This document shows positions 34,972 through 42,678 of a stretch of 64,000 bases of DNA, in pieces (positions within the stretch are counted from its first letter, which is position 1; each line of letters begins with the position of its first letter). The stretch is from an uncultured Alistipes sp. Lineage in GTDB: Bacteria; Bacteroidota; Bacteroidia; Bacteroidales; Rikenellaceae. The notes below the pieces were generated by a model that was not told the DNA's origin, searched no databases, and saw only the letters and a list, made by a program, of their open reading frames with translations. Location: contig CALUNH010000007.1 in the NCBI GenBank assembly GCA_944321965.1, positions 1-64,000 of the forward strand. Direction: 5' to 3'. Made by a program: the position numbers and the translations under genes.

Positions 34972-35010
34972 GATATGTCGTTACAAGATACAATACTTTT
35001 TTGACATATC
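34972..35010. promoter_or_regulatory. Long-spaced inverted repeat upstream of the PUL regulator
   Basis: GATATGTC (34972-34979) and GACATATC (35003-35010) are perfect complements separated by 23 AT-rich bases, just upstream of the regulator's ATG. A TATCTTGT-like sequence lies inside. This suggests autoregulation; the half-site differs from that at the susC promoter. Confidence 0.45.
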
Positions 35011-35063
35011 CTTCTTTTCTTCCGTATTTTATTCCGAAAAGGCGCCGACCCGGGTTTGAATAC

Positions 35064-35100
35064 AAAAAACGGAGAGCCTTCCGAATCCGGAAGGCTCTCC
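35064..35100 (-). terminator. Terminator after sppA
   Basis: A 13-base perfect stem (GGAGAGCCTTCCG with its complement) is followed on the minus strand by TTTTTTG. Confidence 0.88.
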
Positions 35101-35121
35101 GCCCGTTGCGAAAAATCCACC

Positions 35122-36897
35122 TTACCGCAACTCCACGCGATAGGGCGAATACATCACGATTCCCTGCTGGCTCAGCGCCTCGCGGACCGCCTCGTACTCC
35201 TTCATCATGCCGCCCAGTTCCGAACGGGTGAAGGACGCTCGCACGCTCCGGCTCAACGAAGCCAACACCGCCGCCAAACCCGTCGGCTGCTCCGTTACCT
35301 CGACAACCCGGTAGTTTTCACCCAACTCGGCCTTGTCAACCGCCAGCGCAATGGCCGTCTTCAAACCGCCGCAGGCATCCACCAGCCCAATCTCCAGAGC
35401 CTCTTCTCCCGACCAGACCCGGCCCCCGGCAATCTCCAGAACCCGTTCAATCGGCAGGTTGCGGCCCTCGGCCACATCGTTCGTAAAGGTCGTGTAGACC
35501 CGGTCCACCCCGCGCATGATCATCGCACGCTGCACGGGCGTCAGCGGTCCCTTGCCCAGAAAATCCGACGACCTGTTGCTCTGAACCCCGTCAATGGTGA
35601 TCCCGAGCTTGTTCTTCAGCGCATCGCGCGGATCGAGGATCATCCCGAAAACGCCGATCGATCCGGTCAGCGTCAGCCGGTCGGCCACAATGACGTCGGC
35701 CGGGCAGGAGATGTAGTATCCGCCGCTGGCCGCATAGGAGCCCATCGAGACAATCACGGGTTTCTCGGCCCGCAGAAGCTCCATCTCGCGCCAGATCACG
35801 TCCGAAGCCAGTGCACTGCCGCCCGGCGAGTTGACCCGCACAACCACGGCCTTGACCTGTTCGTCCCGGCGCACGTCGGCCAGTTTCGCGGCCAGCGTAT
35901 TGCCGTAAATCTCCTGGCCGTAACCCTCGCCGTCGACAATCTGGCCGTCGGCATAGACGATGGCCACCCGGTCCGCCGAAATGTTTTTCAGATCGGCACC
36001 CACCTGCGCGGCATATTCACCAAGCGTCACGAAACGGTAATCCCCGCCGTCGGACTCCACACCCAGACCGGCAAAGACATCCTCCATCTGATCCTCATAG
36101 AGCAGTTCGTCGACGAATCCGTACTTGAGGGCCTCGTCGGCAAGCGTCACTTCGAGGTTGTCCGTAATGCGGCGCATCTCCACGGAGTCGATGCCGCGCG
36201 CGGCGCAGACATCCCCCGAGATGGTCGCCCACATCGAATTGACCAGCGCCTGCATCTGCTCGCGGTTGGCCGGTGACATCTTCTCCAGGATAAACGGCTC
36301 CACGGCACTCTTGTACCTGCAGGCCGTCGGGCGGAAAACCTCCACGTTGAGGTCGAGTTTGTCGAGCAGACCCTTGTAGAAGGTGACGTTCGAAGCCAGG
36401 CCCGACCAGTCCATCCCCCCTTCGGGCTGCAGGTAGATGCGGTCGGCCACCGAAGCGAGGTAATACTGCCCCTGAGAGTAGGTTTCATTGTAGGCCACCA
36501 CGAACTTGCCGCTCTGCTTGAAAGTTTCGAGCGCCTCACGCAACTCTTCGAGCAGGGCCGTACCGGCAATCCCGCCCATACCGTTCATCCGCAGGTAGAT
36601 ACCCTTGATCCGGTCGTCGGCTGCGGCCGCTTCAAGCGCCCGGAGGGTACTGAACAACGAGAGCTGCGGCATGGACTGAAACGTCATGACATCGATCCCA
36701 GCCAGCGGATCGGACGACGGAGCATCGGTCAGCATCTCCGAAAAGTCGATCTTCAGGATCGATTCGGGGTAGACCGCCACGCTCTTCTCCATCGAACCGG
36801 CAATTCCCAACAGCAGGAAAATCCAAAGGAAAAATACGAGGAACGTTCCCACGACAACCGCAAGAAGTCCCGCCAGAAAAGTTTTCAAAAAATTCAT
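35122..36897 (-). CDS. sppA: Signal peptide peptidase SppA, 67K type
   Basis: SppA is a membrane-bound serine peptidase that degrades cleaved signal peptides. The 591 residues show one N-terminal membrane anchor (about 5-32) and the two tandem S49 domains of the 67K form. The catalytic Lys lies in the first domain (FRPTACRYKSAVEPF, about residue 195). The nucleophile Ser lies in the second (VIVSMGSYAASGGYYIS), followed by TGSIGVFG and VAEGRNLPIERV. Length and domain order are normal. A consensus promoter sits about 200 bases upstream and a strong terminator just downstream, so it is probably transcribed alone. Confidence 0.96.
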   Translation of the reverse strand: MNFLKTFLAGLLAVVVGTFLVFFLWIFLLLGIAGSMEKSVAVYPESILKIDFSEMLTDAPSSDPLAGIDVMTFQSMPQLSLFSTLRALEAAAADDRIKGIYLRMNGMGGIAGTALLEELREALETFKQSGKFVVAYNETYSQGQYYLASVADRIYLQPEGGMDWSGLASNVTFYKGLLDKLDLNVEVFRPTACRYKSAVEPFILEKMSPANREQMQALVNSMWATISGDVCAARGIDSVEMRRITDNLEVTLADEALKYGFVDELLYEDQMEDVFAGLGVESDGGDYRFVTLGEYAAQVGADLKNISADRVAIVYADGQIVDGEGYGQEIYGNTLAAKLADVRRDEQVKAVVVRVNSPGGSALASDVIWREMELLRAEKPVIVSMGSYAASGGYYISCPADVIVADRLTLTGSIGVFGMILDPRDALKNKLGITIDGVQSNRSSDFLGKGPLTPVQRAMIMRGVDRVYTTFTNDVAEGRNLPIERVLEIAGGRVWSGEEALEIGLVDACGGLKTAIALAVDKAELGENYRVVEVTEQPTGLAAVLASLSRSVRASFTRSELGGMMKEYEAVREALSQQGIVMYSPYRVELR

Positions 36898-37096
36898 AAG
36901 TTCCTATATTAATATTCCAATTTACAAAAGGCGCCGAATCGCTCGAATACCGATTCGAATCTTCTCTTTCCGCGCTGCCCGGATCGGAAAAAACAGATGC
37001 GAAAAATAACCCCAATCCGAAAACTGCACTCCGGAAGTGCCGTCCGGTTCGATCCCGCCGTAACCTCCCGCCGGAAAAACAGCCGATTTTTCTACG

Positions 37097-37126
37097 CAAA
37101 GATAGAAATATTTTACGAAAAACAAA
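37097..37126 (-). promoter_or_regulatory. sppA promoter
   Basis: On the minus strand TTTG (complement of 37123-37126) and TATCTTTG (complement of 37097-37104) are 18 bases apart. Confidence 0.7.
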
Positions 37127-37189
37127 TAAAATTTATCGTTTTTCGATAAAATAAATAAACATCCTGTATTTAATCCTGAAAATATGCGT

Positions 37190-37197
37190 TATCTTTG
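37190..37197 (+). promoter_or_regulatory. -7 box of mrp
   Basis: TATCTTTG lies 6 bases before an ATG at 37204 and 24 bases before the ATG at 37222. No strong -33 box is seen. Confidence 0.5.
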
Positions 37198-37221
37198 CAG
37201 AAAATGTCATATTCTGCTGTT

Positions 37222-38274
37222 ATGGAAGACAAAATAAAAGAGCTGCTCGCCTCGATCGTCCATCCCGAAACGGGAAAGGACATCGTGACGAGCGGATTCA
37301 TCGAACACCTCGCCACGGCCGACGGCAAAGTGACCGTCGTGCTGCGTTTCGCCAAGGCCCGCGACCCCTTCGCCGTGAAGATCAAGAATCAGGCGGAGAG
37401 CCTGTTGCGCGAGGCATTCCCGGGCTCCGAGGTTCTTGTCGTCATCAAGGAGGGGGGTGCGGCACCGCGTCCGGAACCGAAACTATCGACCACGACGGGC
37501 GGTATCGCCAAAGTGATCGCCATCGCCTCGGGAAAGGGCGGAGTAGGCAAGTCCACCGTGACGGCCAACCTGGCCATCGCCCTGCGGAACATGGGATTCC
37601 GGGTCGGCGTACTCGATGCCGACATCTACGGACCCTCGCAGCCCAAGATGTTCGGCGTCGAAGGCTACCTGCCGGAAGCCGTTATCGAAGAGGGCAAGGA
37701 GCACATCATCCCCGCTGAGTCGATGGATATCCGGCTGATGTCGATCGGCTTCTTCATCAAACCCACCGATGCGCTGCTGTGGCGCGGCGCCATGGCCGTG
37801 AGCGCCCTGAAGCAGATGATCCACCAGACACGCTGGGGAACACTGGACTTCCTGCTCGCGGACCTGCCTCCCGGCACGGGCGACGTACACCTGTCGATCA
37901 TCGGGGAGCTGAAGATCGACGCCGCAGTGATCGTCTCGACGCCGCAGCAGGTGGCCGTGGCCGACGTGGTGCGCGGTGTGGAGATGTTCCGCAACGAAAA
38001 TGTCAACATTCCGGTTGCGGGGATCATCGAGAACATGGCGTGGTTCACCCCCGCGGAGCTTCCCCGGAACCGTTACTACCTCTTCGGACGGGGCGGAGCC
38101 AGGGCCTACGCCGAGCGGAACGGTGTGGATTTTCTGGGTGAAATTCCGATCGTTCAGTCGATTATGGAGGGTTCGGAAGAGGGTCGTCCGGCTACGTCGA
38201 CCCATCCCGAAGTGGAGGAGCGCTACCGCGCCATCGCCGAGAAGATTGTCGGCAAAGTGATGAAAAACGGTTGA
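37222..38274 (+). CDS. mrp: Mrp/NBP35-family iron-sulfur carrier ATPase
   Basis: A cytoplasmic P-loop protein that carries or inserts iron-sulfur clusters. The N-terminal MIP18/DUF59 domain (about 1-75) contains [13 protein letters not shown]. The ATPase domain has the deviant Walker [11 protein letters not shown] and the Mrp signature [14 protein letters not shown], then DLPPGTGD. The C-terminal CxxC cluster-binding motif of many Mrp proteins is not visible; at that place the sequence reads [13 protein letters not shown] use the ATG at 37222 (350 residues); an ATG at 37204 adds six non-conserved residues. Its stop codon borders the proposed replication origin. Confidence 0.93.
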   Translation: MEDKIKELLASIVHPETGKDIVTSGFIEHLATADGKVTVVLRFAKARDPFAVKIKNQAESLLREAFPGSEVLVVIKEGGAAPRPEPKLSTTTGGIAKVIAIASGKGGVGKSTVTANLAIALRNMGFRVGVLDADIYGPSQPKMFGVEGYLPEAVIEEGKEHIIPAESMDIRLMSIGFFIKPTDALLWRGAMAVSALKQMIHQTRWGTLDFLLADLPPGTGDVHLSIIGELKIDAAVIVSTPQQVAVADVVRGVEMFRNENVNIPVAGIIENMAWFTPAELPRNRYYLFGRGGARAYAERNGVDFLGEIPIVQSIMEGSEEGRPATSTHPEVEERYRAIAEKIVGKVMKNG

Positions 38275-38673
38275 CAAGTTGTCGATAACCCGTTCAACAA
38301 CGGATGAAAAATAAGGATAAATTGACGGGGCGAAAAGTTGCATTTCGAAAAGTGATGCGGGTATATACGGAAAATCGCCGAAAACAAATTTTTTTATAAA
38401 AAGTTATGTTGTACGGAATCCGTCGGAAAAGAGAATCCGATGTTGAAAAAATGAGGCTGTCGAAATGTGGAAAACCAAGATGAACAATTGTTGATTATTT
38501 TTTATATTTCATTAAAAATCAGTATTTTAAATAAAAAATAAATCAAAAATAAAAAGGAAAATTGTTGATAGGAAAATAACAAAGGAAGTTGTCAACAGTA
38601 TCAACAACTATTCTATTTATTCTTCTTTTTTATTTATTTAAATTTAATTTAAAAGGAATAAAAACAAAAAGCG
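38275..38673. other. Candidate chromosomal replication origin (oriC)
   Basis: A 399-base AT-rich gap with no credible gene. It holds eight DnaA-box-like words: TGTCGATAA (38280), TGTTGAACG (reverse, 38291-38299), TGTTGAAAA (38441), TGTGGAAAA (38466), TGTTGATTA (38489), TGTTGATAG (38563), TGTTGACAA (reverse, 38589-38597) and TGTTGATAC (reverse, 38598-38606). Each resembles TGTGGATAA with one to four differences. They flank an almost pure A/T core at about 38495-38562, a likely unwinding element. In hand-counted samples, plus-strand genes to the left are C-rich and those to the right G-rich, the sign change expected at an origin. parS sites lie 7 kb to the right. Confidence 0.65.
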
Positions 38674-39615
38674 ATGAACGTCGAAAACTCCGCCGAACTC
38701 CGCCACCGCATCGAGGCGCTCAAACGCGAAAAAAACGCCATCATCCTGGCCCATTACTATACGACGCCCGAAGTGCAGGCCGTAGCCGATTTCCTGGGCG
38801 ATTCGCTCGCCCTCTCGGTCCAGGCCCAGCAGGTCGAGGCCCGGATTATCCTCTTTGCCGGGGTGCACTTCATGGCCGAGACCGCCAAGGTCCTCTGCCC
38901 CGACAAGAAGGTGCTCATTCCGTGTCCCGAGGCGGGCTGCTCGCTGGCCGAATCGTGCGACGCAAATGAGTTCGCCGCCTTCAAGGCGAAGTACCCCGGA
39001 TACAAGGTCGTTTCGTATGTCAATACGACAGTCGAGGTCAAGGCCCTGACGGATGTCTGCTGCACGTCGTCCAATGCGCTGAAGGTCGTGGAGTCGCTGC
39101 CCGCCGACCAGCCGCTGATCTTCGCCCCGGACCGCAACCTGGGTTCCTATATTCAGAAGCTGACCGGACGGAAGAACATGGTGCTGTGGGACGGCGCCTG
39201 CCACGTCCACGAGGAGTTTTCGCTGGAAAAGATCCTGCAGCTCAAACGTGAACACCCCGAAGCGAAGGTGGTCGTACACCCCGAATGCCGGGCCTATATT
39301 GTTGAGGTGGCCGACTACGTGGGTTCGACGGCCGGGATCCTCGACTACTGCGGCCGCAGCGACGCCCGGGAGTTCATCGTCGTGACCGAGGCCGGCATCC
39401 TCGCGGAGATGCGGAAACGCTATCCGGAGAAGACATTCATCCCGGCGCCGCCCGATGACGAAACGTGTGCCTGCAACAACTGCAAGTACATGAAGATGGT
39501 GACGCTGGAGAATATCTGCGCGTGCCTGGAGAACGAGGCGCCGGAGATCGTGCTCGACGAGGAGACCCGCCGGGCTGCCGAGCGTTCGATCCGCAACATG
39601 ATTGCCATCCGTTAA
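38674..39615 (+). CDS. nadA: Quinolinate synthase A
   Basis: NadA condenses iminoaspartate with dihydroxyacetone phosphate to make quinolinate in NAD synthesis, using a [4Fe-4S] cluster. Family blocks are clear: ILAHYYTTPEVQAVADFLGDSLALS, GVHFMAETAKVL, PCPEAGCSLAESC, CCTSSNALKVV, and the later VHPECR and CACNNCKYMKM cysteines. At 313 residues it is of the usual length. The ATG at 38674 directly follows the AT-rich gap proposed as the origin. The partners nadB and nadC are not in the window. A small flavin-binding gene follows 12 bases downstream, probably in the same transcript. Confidence 0.97.
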   Translation: MNVENSAELRHRIEALKREKNAIILAHYYTTPEVQAVADFLGDSLALSVQAQQVEARIILFAGVHFMAETAKVLCPDKKVLIPCPEAGCSLAESCDANEFAAFKAKYPGYKVVSYVNTTVEVKALTDVCCTSSNALKVVESLPADQPLIFAPDRNLGSYIQKLTGRKNMVLWDGACHVHEEFSLEKILQLKREHPEAKVVVHPECRAYIVEVADYVGSTAGILDYCGRSDAREFIVVTEAGILAEMRKRYPEKTFIPAPPDDETCACNNCKYMKMVTLENICACLENEAPEIVLDEETRRAAERSIRNMIAIR

Positions 39616-39627
39616 AAGGTATTCCGG

Positions 39628-40119
39628 ATGTTCCGTTTCGACAATGCGGCGGTGCGGCGTCAGGACCGGCTGCTGGCCGAGGAGGCTGCGTGCGAACTGT
39701 TGCGCAGGGGGGAGTATGGGGTGCTTTCGATGCAGGCTGAAGCGGGAGGCGGTTACGGCCTGCCGTTGAGTTATGTCTGGGACGGCGACGCGCGGATCTA
39801 TGTGCATTGTGCCCCCGAAGGGCGGAAGTTGCGCTGTCTGGACCGTTGTCCGGAGGTGTCGTTCTGTGTCGTGGGGCGCACGGAGGTCTGTCCTGCGAAG
39901 TTTACGACGGCTTACGAAAGTGTCGTTCTGGCATGTCGTGCCGTGCGGGGACTCGATCCCGAAGAACGGATGGATGCCCTGCGTCTGCTGCTGGAGAAGT
40001 ATGCCCCCGAGGATTGTGAGACGGGGATGCGTTATGCCGAGAAGTCGTTTCACCGGACCGAGATTATCCGTCTGGAGATCCTGGCGGGGAGCGGCAAGGC
40101 GAAGGTCGTCCGGAAATGA
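39628..40119 (+). CDS. Pyridoxamine 5'-phosphate oxidase-fold flavin-binding protein (NimA-like)
   Basis: A 163-residue protein of the split-barrel flavin-binding type. RRGEYGVLSMQ, GLPLSYVWDG, RIYVHCAPEGRKLRCLDRCPEVSFCVVG and the C-terminal FHRTEIIRLEI blocks match the family that includes NimA-like nitroimidazole reductases and PNPOx relatives. Which cofactor it uses and its substrate are not clear, so no resistance function should be read into it. It lies 12 bases after nadA. The base composition is distinctly G/T-rich on the coding strand compared with plus-strand genes left of the proposed origin. Confidence 0.85.
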   Translation: MFRFDNAAVRRQDRLLAEEAACELLRRGEYGVLSMQAEAGGGYGLPLSYVWDGDARIYVHCAPEGRKLRCLDRCPEVSFCVVGRTEVCPAKFTTAYESVVLACRAVRGLDPEERMDALRLLLEKYAPEDCETGMRYAEKSFHRTEIIRLEILAGSGKAKVVRK

Positions 40120-40346
40120 GATAGCAGGGTAAGTGTCTTTGCTGTATGATGGATTGAAGTAGATTCTTCTTTTTTTCTTTTATTTCTTTATTTTTTATAT
40201 AATAAAATTTTATTTAAAATAAAAATAAATAAAAATAAATAAAAATAAATAAAAATAAATAAAAATAAATAAAAATAAATAAAAATAAATAAAAATAAAT
40301 AACTGAAGGTAAATAGGAAAAATCAATAAAATACCAAAAACGACCC
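40120..40346. other. AT-rich gap before the S46 peptidase gene
   Basis: 227 bases with a long T-rich run (about 40161-40200), then A/T sequence and the 8 x 10-bp repeat. I find no TAnnTTTG box and no DnaA-box-like word. Confidence 0.65.
40221..40300. repeat. Eight perfect copies of a 10-bp A-tract repeat
   Basis: AAAAATAAAT is repeated eight times without a mismatch. Five-base A-tracts in step with a 10-base period (close to one helical turn) should make strongly bent DNA. The array lies 46 bases upstream of the S46 peptidase start. Confidence 0.95.
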
Positions 40347-42479
40347 ATGAAGAAAATTCTTTCTTTGCTGGCGGCAGTGTGCGTGACGCTGACCGCGGCG
40401 GCCGATGAGGGCATGTGGCTCCTGCCCTATCTGCAGAAGATGAACATCAGGAACATGAAGGAACGCGGCTGCAAACTCTCCGCCGAGGAGATTTACAGCA
40501 TGAACCGCTCCTCGCTCAAGGATGCCGTCGTCATTTTCGGCGGAGGATGTACCGGTGAGATCGTCTCGCCCGAAGGCCTCCTCTTTACGAACCACCATTG
40601 CGGTTACGGTTCGATCCAGCAGCTTTCGAGTGTCGAGCACGACTATCTGAAATATGGCTTCTGGGCCATGTCGCAGGCCGAAGAGCTGCCCGCTCCGGGA
40701 CTCGAAGTGCGCTTCATCCGTCAGATCGCCGACGTCACGCCCGAGGTCATGGGCAACGTCCCCTCGATCGCCTCGCAGCAGGAGTACGAGCGCATCACGG
40801 AGGAGAACATCGCGGCTATCAAAAAACGCCTCCGGGAAGAGAATCCGGGCATGGAGATCTCGGTCAAGCCGTTCTTCGGCGGCAACCAGTTCTTCGCCTT
40901 CGTGATGGAGGTCTACAAGGATGTGCGCCTGGTGGGTGCGCCCCCCTCGTCGATCGGGAAGTTCGGCGGCGATACCGACAACTGGATGTGGCCACGCCAT
41001 ACGGGCGATTTCTCGATCTTCCGCGTCTATGCCGGACCGGACAACCGCCCGGCCGAATATTCGCCCGAAAACCGCCCCTACAAGGCTGAAAAGTTTTTGA
41101 AAATTTCCCTCCGGGGTGTCGAAGAGAACGACTTCGCGATGATCATGGGATTTCCCGGCTCGACCGAGCGCTACGCAACCTCGTATGAGATCGACAACCT
41201 GCTGAAGGTCGAAAATCCCCAGCGGATCTTTATCCGCGGCGAGCGTCAGGCCATTCTCTGGAAGGACATGATCGCCAGCGATGCCGTGCGCATCCAGTAT
41301 GCCTCGAAATACGCCCGTTCTTCGAACTACTGGAAGAATTCGATCGGCATGTCGCGCGGCATCGAAAAACTCGACGTAAAGGCCCGCAAGGAGGCGCAGG
41401 AGGCTTCGTTCCAGGCCTGGGCAGGGAAGAACACCCTGCCCGAGGAGGGATACATCGACGCCCTGGCGAAGATCCGCACGGCTGTCGGCGAGCTTTCGCC
41501 CGTCAATGCCACGCGCCAGTACCTTTCGGAGGCTTTCCTTGCGGCCGTCGAGCTGCTGACGCCCGCACGTTCGTTCATCGACATGCAGAAGATGGAGGTG
41601 AAGGCGGAGATCAAGGATCCCGCCGCGGTCCGGGAGCGGCTCGCCGCATGGTACAAGGATTACAGCCCCGCAACCGATCGCAAGGTGGCCAAGCGGATGC
41701 TCACGATCGCGCGGGAGAACATGAAGGAGCTGCCGTCGTTCTATGCCGAGGTGGTCGACAAGGAGTTCGGCGGCAATATCGACGCCTATGTGGACTGTCT
41801 CTACGACCATTCGGTTTTCACCTCCGGGGAGAAGGTCCTGGCGCTTATCGACGACTATGCGCCCGAAAAGATTGCCGATGATCCCGCCCTGGTACTGGGC
41901 AAGTCGGTTATGGAGCTTTACAGGAAGCTCTCCGGGGCTCTCGACGAGCCCGCACAGCGTTACGACGAAGGGCACCGCAAGTACATTGCCGGGTTGATGC
42001 TGCAGCAGCCCAAAAAGGCCTGGGCTTCGGATGCCAACTTTACGATCCGTCTGACCTATGGCCGCGTGCTCCCCTATTCGCCGGCCGACGGTATCGAGTA
42101 CAACTACTATACGACGCTGAAGGGGGTTATGGAGAAGGAGGATCCCGAGAATCCGCAGGAGTTCTTCGTACCCGAAAAGTTGAAGGAGCTCTACGCCGCG
42201 AAGGATTTCGGGCGTTATGCCAATGCGAAGGGCGAACTGCCGACCTGCTTCCTGGCCGACTGCGACATCACGGGCGGCAACTCCGGATCGCCGGTGATGA
42301 ACGACCGCGGGGCGCTGGTCGGACTGGCCTTTGACGGTAACTGGGAAGCCATGTCGGGGGATATCGCCTTCGAGCCCGACCTGCAGCGCACGATTGCCGT
42401 GGATATCCGCTACGTATTGTTTATCGTCGACAAGTTCGCCGGTGCCGGCTGGCTCTTGAACGAACTGCAGTTCGAGTAG
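40347..42479 (+). CDS. S46-family dipeptidyl peptidase (DPP7-like)
   Basis: A 710-residue exported serine peptidase. The S46 family, abundant in Bacteroidetes, cuts dipeptides from peptide N-termini in the periplasm. A signal peptide (ends near TAAA, residue 19) precedes EGMWLLPYL. The triad blocks are intact: FTNHHCGYGS (His), the central TDNWMWPRHTGDF with its Asp, and GGNSGSPVMN (nucleophile Ser). After the Ser, FDGNWEAMSGD has Gly where acidic-residue-specific DPP11 has Arg, so I favour DPP7-like specificity for hydrophobic P1 residues; that is from memory of the family and should be treated as moderate. It starts at the ATG at 40347 behind the bent-DNA array and ends before a terminator. 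Confidence 0.93.
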   Translation: MKKILSLLAAVCVTLTAAADEGMWLLPYLQKMNIRNMKERGCKLSAEEIYSMNRSSLKDAVVIFGGGCTGEIVSPEGLLFTNHHCGYGSIQQLSSVEHDYLKYGFWAMSQAEELPAPGLEVRFIRQIADVTPEVMGNVPSIASQQEYERITEENIAAIKKRLREENPGMEISVKPFFGGNQFFAFVMEVYKDVRLVGAPPSSIGKFGGDTDNWMWPRHTGDFSIFRVYAGPDNRPAEYSPENRPYKAEKFLKISLRGVEENDFAMIMGFPGSTERYATSYEIDNLLKVENPQRIFIRGERQAILWKDMIASDAVRIQYASKYARSSNYWKNSIGMSRGIEKLDVKARKEAQEASFQAWAGKNTLPEEGYIDALAKIRTAVGELSPVNATRQYLSEAFLAAVELLTPARSFIDMQKMEVKAEIKDPAAVRERLAAWYKDYSPATDRKVAKRMLTIARENMKELPSFYAEVVDKEFGGNIDAYVDCLYDHSVFTSGEKVLALIDDYAPEKIADDPALVLGKSVMELYRKLSGALDEPAQRYDEGHRKYIAGLMLQQPKKAWASDANFTIRLTYGRVLPYSPADGIEYNYYTTLKGVMEKEDPENPQEFFVPEKLKELYAAKDFGRYANAKGELPTCFLADCDITGGNSGSPVMNDRGALVGLAFDGNWEAMSGDIAFEPDLQRTIAVDIRYVLFIVDKFAGAGWLLNELQFE

Positions 42480-42506
42480 AGACCGTTTCCATATACAATA
42501 CATGCG

Positions 42507-42546
42507 AAAAGGGATTTGCTTCCTGTGGGGGCGAATCCCTTTTTTT
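42507..42546 (+). terminator. Terminator after S46 peptidase gene
   Basis: The stem AAAAGGGATT/AATCCCTTTT has a loop of about 17 bases and is followed by a T-run. Confidence 0.75.
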
Positions 42547-42641
42547 AGTTTGTGGTCCGGGAGCGGTTGAAGGAAAATCGCTTTTTCCCGTCGGGGGATG
42601 ACAAAATTCCCCTTTTCGTTCCGGAATCCCTCAAAATTTCG

Positions 42642-42649
42642 TACTTTTG
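42642..42649 (+). promoter_or_regulatory. -7 box of metG
   Basis: TACTTTTG lies 29 bases before the metG ATG; no well-placed TTTG at -33. Confidence 0.45.
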
Positions 42650-42678
42650 ACGAAAAATCAGCAATTCCTATTCTGTTT

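Larger units (their letters stand above)
36898..37221. other. Divergent AT-rich control region of sppA and mrp
   Basis: A 324-base gap with promoters pointing both ways (sppA at 37097-37126, mrp at 37190-37197). The sppA leader is about 190 bases; I see no riboswitch-like fold or credible small protein in it. Confidence 0.65.

Noticed and set aside
40120..40346. AT-rich gap with A-tracts as the main origin
   Set aside because: No DnaA-box-like words here, unlike 38275-38673; may still be an accessory element.
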